Shown piece by piece: positions 59,280-64,000 of a DNA stretch of 64,000 bases. The DNA is from Bursaphelenchus xylophilus (taxonomy: Eukaryota; Nematoda; Chromadorea; Rhabditida; Aphelenchoididae), in assembly GCA_904066235.2 (NCBI GenBank), contig CAJFCV020000003.1, positions 10,974,001-11,038,000 on the forward strand, written 5' to 3'. Each line of letters opens with the position of its first letter. The first letter of the stretch is position 1. The notes below the pieces were generated by a model. The model was given only the letters and a program-made list of their open reading frames with translations. It made no database searches and was not told the origin of the DNA. The position numbers and the translations under genes were made by a program.

Positions 59280-61260
59280 TTGTGGAAAACAAATAAAAAG
59301 TGCAAGAACCCACAAATGGTCGCTCATTTGACAAGGAAACTACTTCTATGGGGTATGGAGTTACAGGTCGAATCATATAAAGCGGGAGGTAAAAGATTTT
59401 CTGAAAAATTTTTGAAATTTTTCTGTTTTTACTTTTTTTTTAAAAAAAAAGTAAATTTTCAGTTTACTTCCCGGAAAATGCAAAAGAAAGTCAATTTTGT
59501 TTCTGGCTTTCCGACTTCAAGGTCGGGAGTAGGACCGGATCTTACTCCCCGCTTGGAGTCGCCGAAAGTCAGAGCTTGTTTTTACTTTATTCCTCTTTTT
59601 GGCCCCGCACTGCAGGTTGCAAGGTTGACGCCAAGTCTTTCCCTGATGTGTCAAGTTTTTCTCTTCCGAAAAAATTATTTTTACGTTTGTGCGATGTTGT
59701 GAAGCTATGTTCTCCACGAAGATGGGCTGGAAAGTGATCAAGTAAGTTAGCATTGGCAAGAGGAGATGTACGTTTTTCATTTGACATCAAAAATTTCCAT
59801 TTTATTTCAGAGAAAGGTACAAAATTTTTCCAATTCGTAAAGCTTCATGACCATGGATAATGTAAGTGAGATTATCTCCTTTTTTGCTACGACGTCAAGA
59901 TTCTAAGTCGGGAAACGTTTAGAGGAGACCCCACTCTCATGTATATTCCCCATGTATGAAACCCCATAAATTTTGAGGAAAAACGACGTAAAAGTTTCAA
60001 ATAATATACTAACTTTCCAAAAAGTATGTTATACGAAAGTAAAACCTATGCAAACTATGTTCAAGTTATTGTAACAACGTTATTTGAGCCTTACTACGTT
60101 ATTACCTCAGTTTAGAACGCCTTCGTGGCAAAAATCCGGGATCTGAGCGGATTTCGATATTGTACATGACACCTAGAAATCAAAATTGGTGGCGTTTGAT
60201 AGATAGAGTATATAACAAAACTGAAGTGAGGTGTCCTCTAGAACTCGCCAGCCTAGAACTGTTAACTCCAATAACGGAACAAAAAACGCGATAAGCGCAC
60301 TTACATTATCCATGGTCATGAAGCTTTACGAATTGGAAAAAAATTGTACCTTTCTCTGAAATAAAAGGAAAATTTTTGGTGTCAAATGAAAAAAGTACAT
60401 CTCCTCTTGCTAATGCTAACTTACTTGATCACTTTTCAGCCCATCTTCGTGGAGAAAATAGATTCACAACTTCAAAAAAAATCAAAACGTTTCTTCCGGG
60501 AGAGAGAGAAATTTGACACATCTGGAATTCCCGGGCGCAGCTCGCAAAAATAGTTTTGAAGAAAATAAATTGGCGTGCAGGTGAGTAAAAACGGCATCCT
60601 ACTCACCAGCCAAAATGGGCGAGCCATTTTTGTTTCAACTTTGCGGATCGACCTTTTGGCGAGCCATTTTTGATCCAACTTTCCAAAAATTTGTCGTTCG
60701 GAGTAAGAATGTTTTTTGACTCTCCGAAATCGAAAATTTCCGGAAATTTTTCAAAATTTACTTTTTTTTTAAAAAAAAAGTAAAAACAGAAAAATTTCAA
60801 AAATTTTTCAGAAAATCTTTTATCTCCCGCTTTATATATCAAAAAATTCGCAAAAATTTTCTGATTCAGAATATGCAAAAATTAGCTGCCTAATTTTGGT
60901 TTGTAAGGGTGAAAAAATCCTCAGAACTTTTTTCGCAACACCATGAAAATGCGCCTTTTTGCCATTGGAACTACTAATTAAGGTGTAGTATAAATTAAAT
61001 TTGATATTTTGAGGCTTGTAAAGATACCAGAGTTTACTTTAACTCAAAACAAAGCTTTTGAATTGGTAAAAACTTGGTCAAAAAGGCATTTGCGTGGTGT
61101 TTCGAAAACAGTTCCGAGGGTTTTTTCACCCTTACAAACCAAAATTAGGCAGCTAATTTTTGCATATTCTGAATCAGAAAAATTTCGCGAATTTTTTGAT
61201 ATATGACTCGACCTGAAACTCCATACCCCATAGAAGTACTTTCCTCGTGAAACAAAAAAA
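59280..61260. repeat. Complex nest of inverted repeats
   Basis: 59380-59460 pairs with 60755-60835 (AGCGGGAGGTAAAAGATTTT arm). 59680-59875 pairs with 60300-60465 (TTCATGACCATGGATAATGT arm). 60836-60930 pairs with 61105-61205 (GCAGCTAATTTTTGCATATT arm). The segment CTTCTATGGGGTATGGAGTT occurs at 59344 and inverted near 61230. No gene recognised; possibly several fold-back elements inserted into each other. Confidence 0.75.
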
Positions 61261-61644
61261 AGCGAGCTTTTTTCTCGTCCCGAACCGCATGCACGCCACG
61301 AAAAAAAGTGGAAATAGAGAAATTCGCGGGAAAATGTTTTCGACATTTCATACGCTGAAACCTTTACAAATAAATAATAAAAATGATCCCAAAGTTCTAA
61401 TAAAACAACAATTTACGTGTGAAACCAACGAGAAAGCATCGAAAGGCTTTAAGGAGGTGCAACCCGAACTTCTCAGATTGATCGAAGAAGAGAAAAGAAA
61501 TTATATTGTACTAGGCAAAATTGGATCAGAATCGACGAATCTGACCGAATTCGAGCGTTTCAGGGGGTAAACAAGACTAGCAGGGCTTTGATATTGCTAC
61601 AAAACACCACTACTAAATTGAAATTCATCAAATCTTCTTTATTT
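61261..61644. other. Open frame of uncertain status
   Basis: Plus-strand frame with ATG 61334 to stop 61570, 78 codons, Lys/Glu-rich (EVQPELLRLIEEEKRNYIV). No family recognised and no splice evidence. Confidence 0.25.
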
Positions 61645-61963
61645 CTACCTAAATATCAAACCAACAAGAATAATTAAAATTACATAAATTTTCGACAATC
61701 CATGGAATCTGCCGGATGCAATCTGAACTCGGAATTCCATCTCCACACCCTTTGGTACGTTATGCTGGCCTTCACATTCTACTTCAGCATGGACCGGCTG
61801 AAATATCAATTATATTATTTTAGGTAACACCAGAGAAAATTGTTAGCTCAGTGGCCTAGAAAAACAAAAAAAATCAAAAAGGCAACGTCATAAACTTACC
61901 TTGAAATGTTCTGAAGGTCGTCTGCTTCCTTTGATCCAGCTTTCCTCACGCCTTCTCCAGCGA
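61645..61963 (-). CDS. Orphan last two exons of an unknown gene at the duplication junction
   Basis: On the minus strand an open stretch to 61900 (RREESWIKGSRRPSEHFK) ends at a GTAAGT donor. It joins in phase 0 across a 102-nt intron to a TTTCAG acceptor and an exon at 61797-61645 (PVHAEVECEGQHNV... stop TAG). The exon ends in a hydrophobic run (KIYVILIILVGLIF), so a C-terminal membrane anchor is possible. Upstream of 61963 the sequence switches to a MITE and the duplicated phosphatase block, which seems to have cut the gene off from its 5' part. I do not recognise the family. The matching splice signals and phase make coincidence less likely than for most open frames here. Confidence 0.4.
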
Positions 61964-62103
61964 AAATAATGAGCACTCAGTCGCATCGAAAATCGAATCG
62001 CCGCCGTGAAAATGGATTATGTTGCGGCAAAACAAAATTGCTCTTTACTTCAGCGACGCGATTGGCACAGCTACATTTTGCTTATTATTTCTCGGACAGA
62101 CTG
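61962..62103. mobile_element. Left-truncated CAGTCTGTC-family MITE at the edge of duplication B
   Basis: Begins at GAAAATAATGAGCACTCAG; right end TTTCTCGGACAGACTG. Confidence 0.8.
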
Positions 62104-62223
62104 ATACAGAGGCTCTGCTGCAAGTCTGAGTTTACTATGAATAGTGTCAACGAATTACGTGAGCAAACCGAAAACATATTTATAATACAATCCAGCCTTA
62201 AACACAGGTGTTTTTATGTACAA

Positions 62224-63548
62224 TTACGAGTGTTTTTTGACGAATTTCTTCTCGGCGTCAACAATTTCCTTGAACTTTTTCTCTCCATGCATCTCGATTA
62301 GTTGGTTCCGCACGTTGTTTCGATGCTGAAAAGAGTTGAAATTAAATTTTCAAAAGCTTAACCAAGTTTTTATATGCAAAACTTGCCGATTTCACGTAAT
62401 CACACAGCTGCTCTTTGAAGCCGAAGTTCGGTTCAGCACAATACCGGCGCTGTTTCACAAATCGCAATGCTTTGGGCACCTCCATGTCCAAGACAGTGAC
62501 AATGTACGCTAACATAATTGTCACGCTCCGCGAGACGCCCATGAAACAATGGATGAGAATTCCTCCTAAAACCGGAAAAAATTAGGAGAAGCGTATTTTA
62601 CAAACAATATCTATGGAGTTGATGGTTCGAAACGCAAATTCGGACAATTTTGCAAGCATTCCGAAGACTTTTTTTCGTATTTTGCAAGAAGAATCAAGGC
62701 TTTTAGATCGAAAATTGGATTTGGGACGAAGAGGGAACCTTTCAAAAAAAAATTGAAATGGTAAGGGGGGACCAAGGCGATTTTTTTCAATATTTTTTTT
62801 GGCCTGGCGAGAAAATGATATGGTAAAAGGAGGGATCAGGGCAAATTTTCTTGAATTATGTTTTTTTTTTGGTTTATGTTTGCGCTGAAGTGAGCAGCAT
62901 TTCGCGCAATTCTTACAACTGCCACTAAAAAACCTTCTTTTCTTGATTGCTTTCCTCTTTTTTTCTGCACTCTTTTGACCGGAAAGATTGTTGAATATCC
63001 TGGCTGTTCTTGTAAAGCGTTAGCAAAAATCTTATGGAAGTTTTATGCGACCTCTACATATGTTTTATGCGAAATAGAAGGAAAATTTGAGCGTTCGTGG
63101 ATGCGAAGGCCCTTCAAGAGCTCAGATTACGATGGATTTGGTTACGACAGTAGGTACGAAAAATTCAAGGATGACCCATCAGCTTATCGGGAAAATAATG
63201 AGCCTAATGTCGCTGTGCCAATCGCATCGCTGAAATGAAAAGAAATTTGATTTTGCCCACGGCAAAATTCATTTTCTCGGCGGCGATGCGACTTTCGATG
63301 CGACAGAGTGCTCATTATTTTCCAGGCACATTTATATTGCATTTCCAGATACCATATTGCTGTAGTTTCTACTTTCACTCACTTTTTTCCACTCTATGTT
63401 GATAAACGAATTTTACGGCCTTCTCGAAGTGCTGATGAATCGGGGCGAATGGCATGTCGTCGATCGGCAATTTCAGGTTGTACCGAACACATATCGGCTG
63501 TTTATAAAATTCGTTGAGTGCTGTGACAATCGCCTCCACCTCACGCTT
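62224..63548 (-). CDS. Dual-specificity protein phosphatase, copy B (5' end outside or lost)
   Basis: Minus-strand exons 63548-63383, 62565-62396 and 62325-62224 have exactly the lengths (166, 170 and 102 nt), phases and splice sites of copy A exons 2-4. The P-loop is HCFMGVSRS, so catalytic Cys and Arg are kept, and all three frames are open. Differences include FYKQPICVRYN for FFKQPICLPYN and IDDMP for IEDMP. Similarity to copy A stops at ~63625, and no equivalent of the copy A first exon is seen up to the window end. The gene is therefore either completed by a different exon beyond 64000 or truncated. Open frames suggest recent duplication or selection. Intron 2 has the same MITE as copy A but lacks the solo LTR. 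Confidence 0.72.
62985..63115. repeat. Degenerate ~450-bp family fragment in the phosphatase duplication (copy B)
   Basis: Counterpart of 56140-56262; GAAAGATTGTTGAATATCC is closer to the family consensus than copy A. Confidence 0.45.
63180..63330. mobile_element. CAGTCTGTC-family MITE in phosphatase B intron 2
   Basis: Counterpart of 56336; right terminus degraded (TTTTCCAGGCACATT). Confidence 0.78.
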
Positions 63549-63745
63549 CTAAAAAAAGGAATGGCGATTATGTTTCGACAAAAAATTTTATTGAAAAAAT
63601 GAGTTTTGAAGCCATGGATAATGTAAGCGGAAGGAAGTGTGGAAAGTTCAGTGTTTTGTCGGGGAAATGGCCGATGTAAACACCACCGCTATGGAGGTTC
63701 GCTGCTAGGGTCTATTGTTGGAGTTTGCATAAAAAATATTTGATT

Positions 63746-63897
63746 GTCTGTTTGTCGGGAAAATAATGAGAAGAATGCCGCTGCGCTTATTGTGTCGCTG
63801 AATTTAAAAGCAATTTGATTTTGCCGCGACACAATTAATTTTCTCGGCGGCGATGCGATTTTTGATGCGACTGAGCGCTTACTATTTTCCCGACAGG
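63746..63897. mobile_element. CAGTCTGTC-family MITE, 152 bp
   Basis: Left TGTTTGTCGGGAAAATAAT, right TATTTTCCCGACAGG; outside the duplicated block. Confidence 0.8.
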
Positions 63898-64000
63898 TAT
63901 ATATAATACATAGAAGCATGAATAAAACATGTATTTGAAAAATATTGGAAAGGCTCACAAGGGAAGTCGTTCAGATCGCAAATGAGTTGAGCCATGGGAC

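Larger units (their letters stand above)
61962..63625. repeat. Segmental duplication, block B (phosphatase)
   Basis: Direct-orientation partner of 54840-56785; the right edge falls at GCCATGGATAATGTAAGC. Confidence 0.9.

Overview
The window reads as nuclear DNA of a nematode, most likely a Caenorhabditis-type rhabditid. The protein-coding genes are broken by small introns with GTAAGT/GTGAGT donors and TTTTCAG acceptors. Likely spliced-leader acceptors sit just ahead of several start codons, and nematode-specific chemoreceptor families are present. Genes occupy well under a third of the sequence. The rest is dense non-autonomous transposon debris, so most long open frames in it are repeat noise.

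Layout. 1-14.4 kb: no convincing gene, only MITEs and degenerate repeats. 14.5-18.1 kb (+): a seven-transmembrane chemoreceptor of Sre type in five exons. 18.6-19.4 kb (+): a small secreted precursor whose spliced last exon encodes (Q)PLRFG-stop, an RFamide neuropeptide signature. 19.4-25.8 kb: repeats, including a hAT-type MITE with a perfect 8-bp target duplication nested in an older element. 25.8-29.9 kb: two cystatin-like secreted proteins, tail to tail, with matching 156-nt second exons and no QxVxG loop. They are surrounded by arrays of a GCACTGTGC palindrome. 31-32 kb: a weak two-exon candidate. 34.7-40 kb (+): a ~1,426-residue nuclear protein with an internally repeated Arg/Ser/Glu-rich region and three AT-hooks. 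41.3-43.5 kb (+): mboa-7, the MBOAT7 lysophosphatidylinositol acyltransferase, complete in five exons with both catalytic residues. 44.1-46.3 kb (-): a second chemoreceptor of the Str/Srd type, tail to tail with mboa-7. 46.6-54.8 kb: repeats, including an inverted ~625-bp duplication. 54.8-63.6 kb: a duplicated dual-specificity phosphatase gene (two minus-strand copies), separated by large inverted repeats that carry a tRNA-headed SINE-like unit.

The transposon record is unusually readable. One family (ends CAGTCTGTCGGGAAAATAAT) has about 25 copies. A second fold-back family (ends CAGTGGGGGACC) has 8. A ~450-bp family is present as one intact copy and many fragments. A 226-bp solo LTR in phosphatase copy A has 5-bp target duplications, and copy B keeps the unoccupied site, so the insertion followed the gene duplication.

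The genes do not form one pathway. The two chemoreceptors and the RFamide precursor fit a sensory/neuromodulatory theme. The cystatin-like pair is a local tandem family, mboa-7 is a conserved lipid-metabolism gene, and the phosphatase pair is a recent segmental duplication. All functions are inferred from motifs read by eye; no database search was possible.
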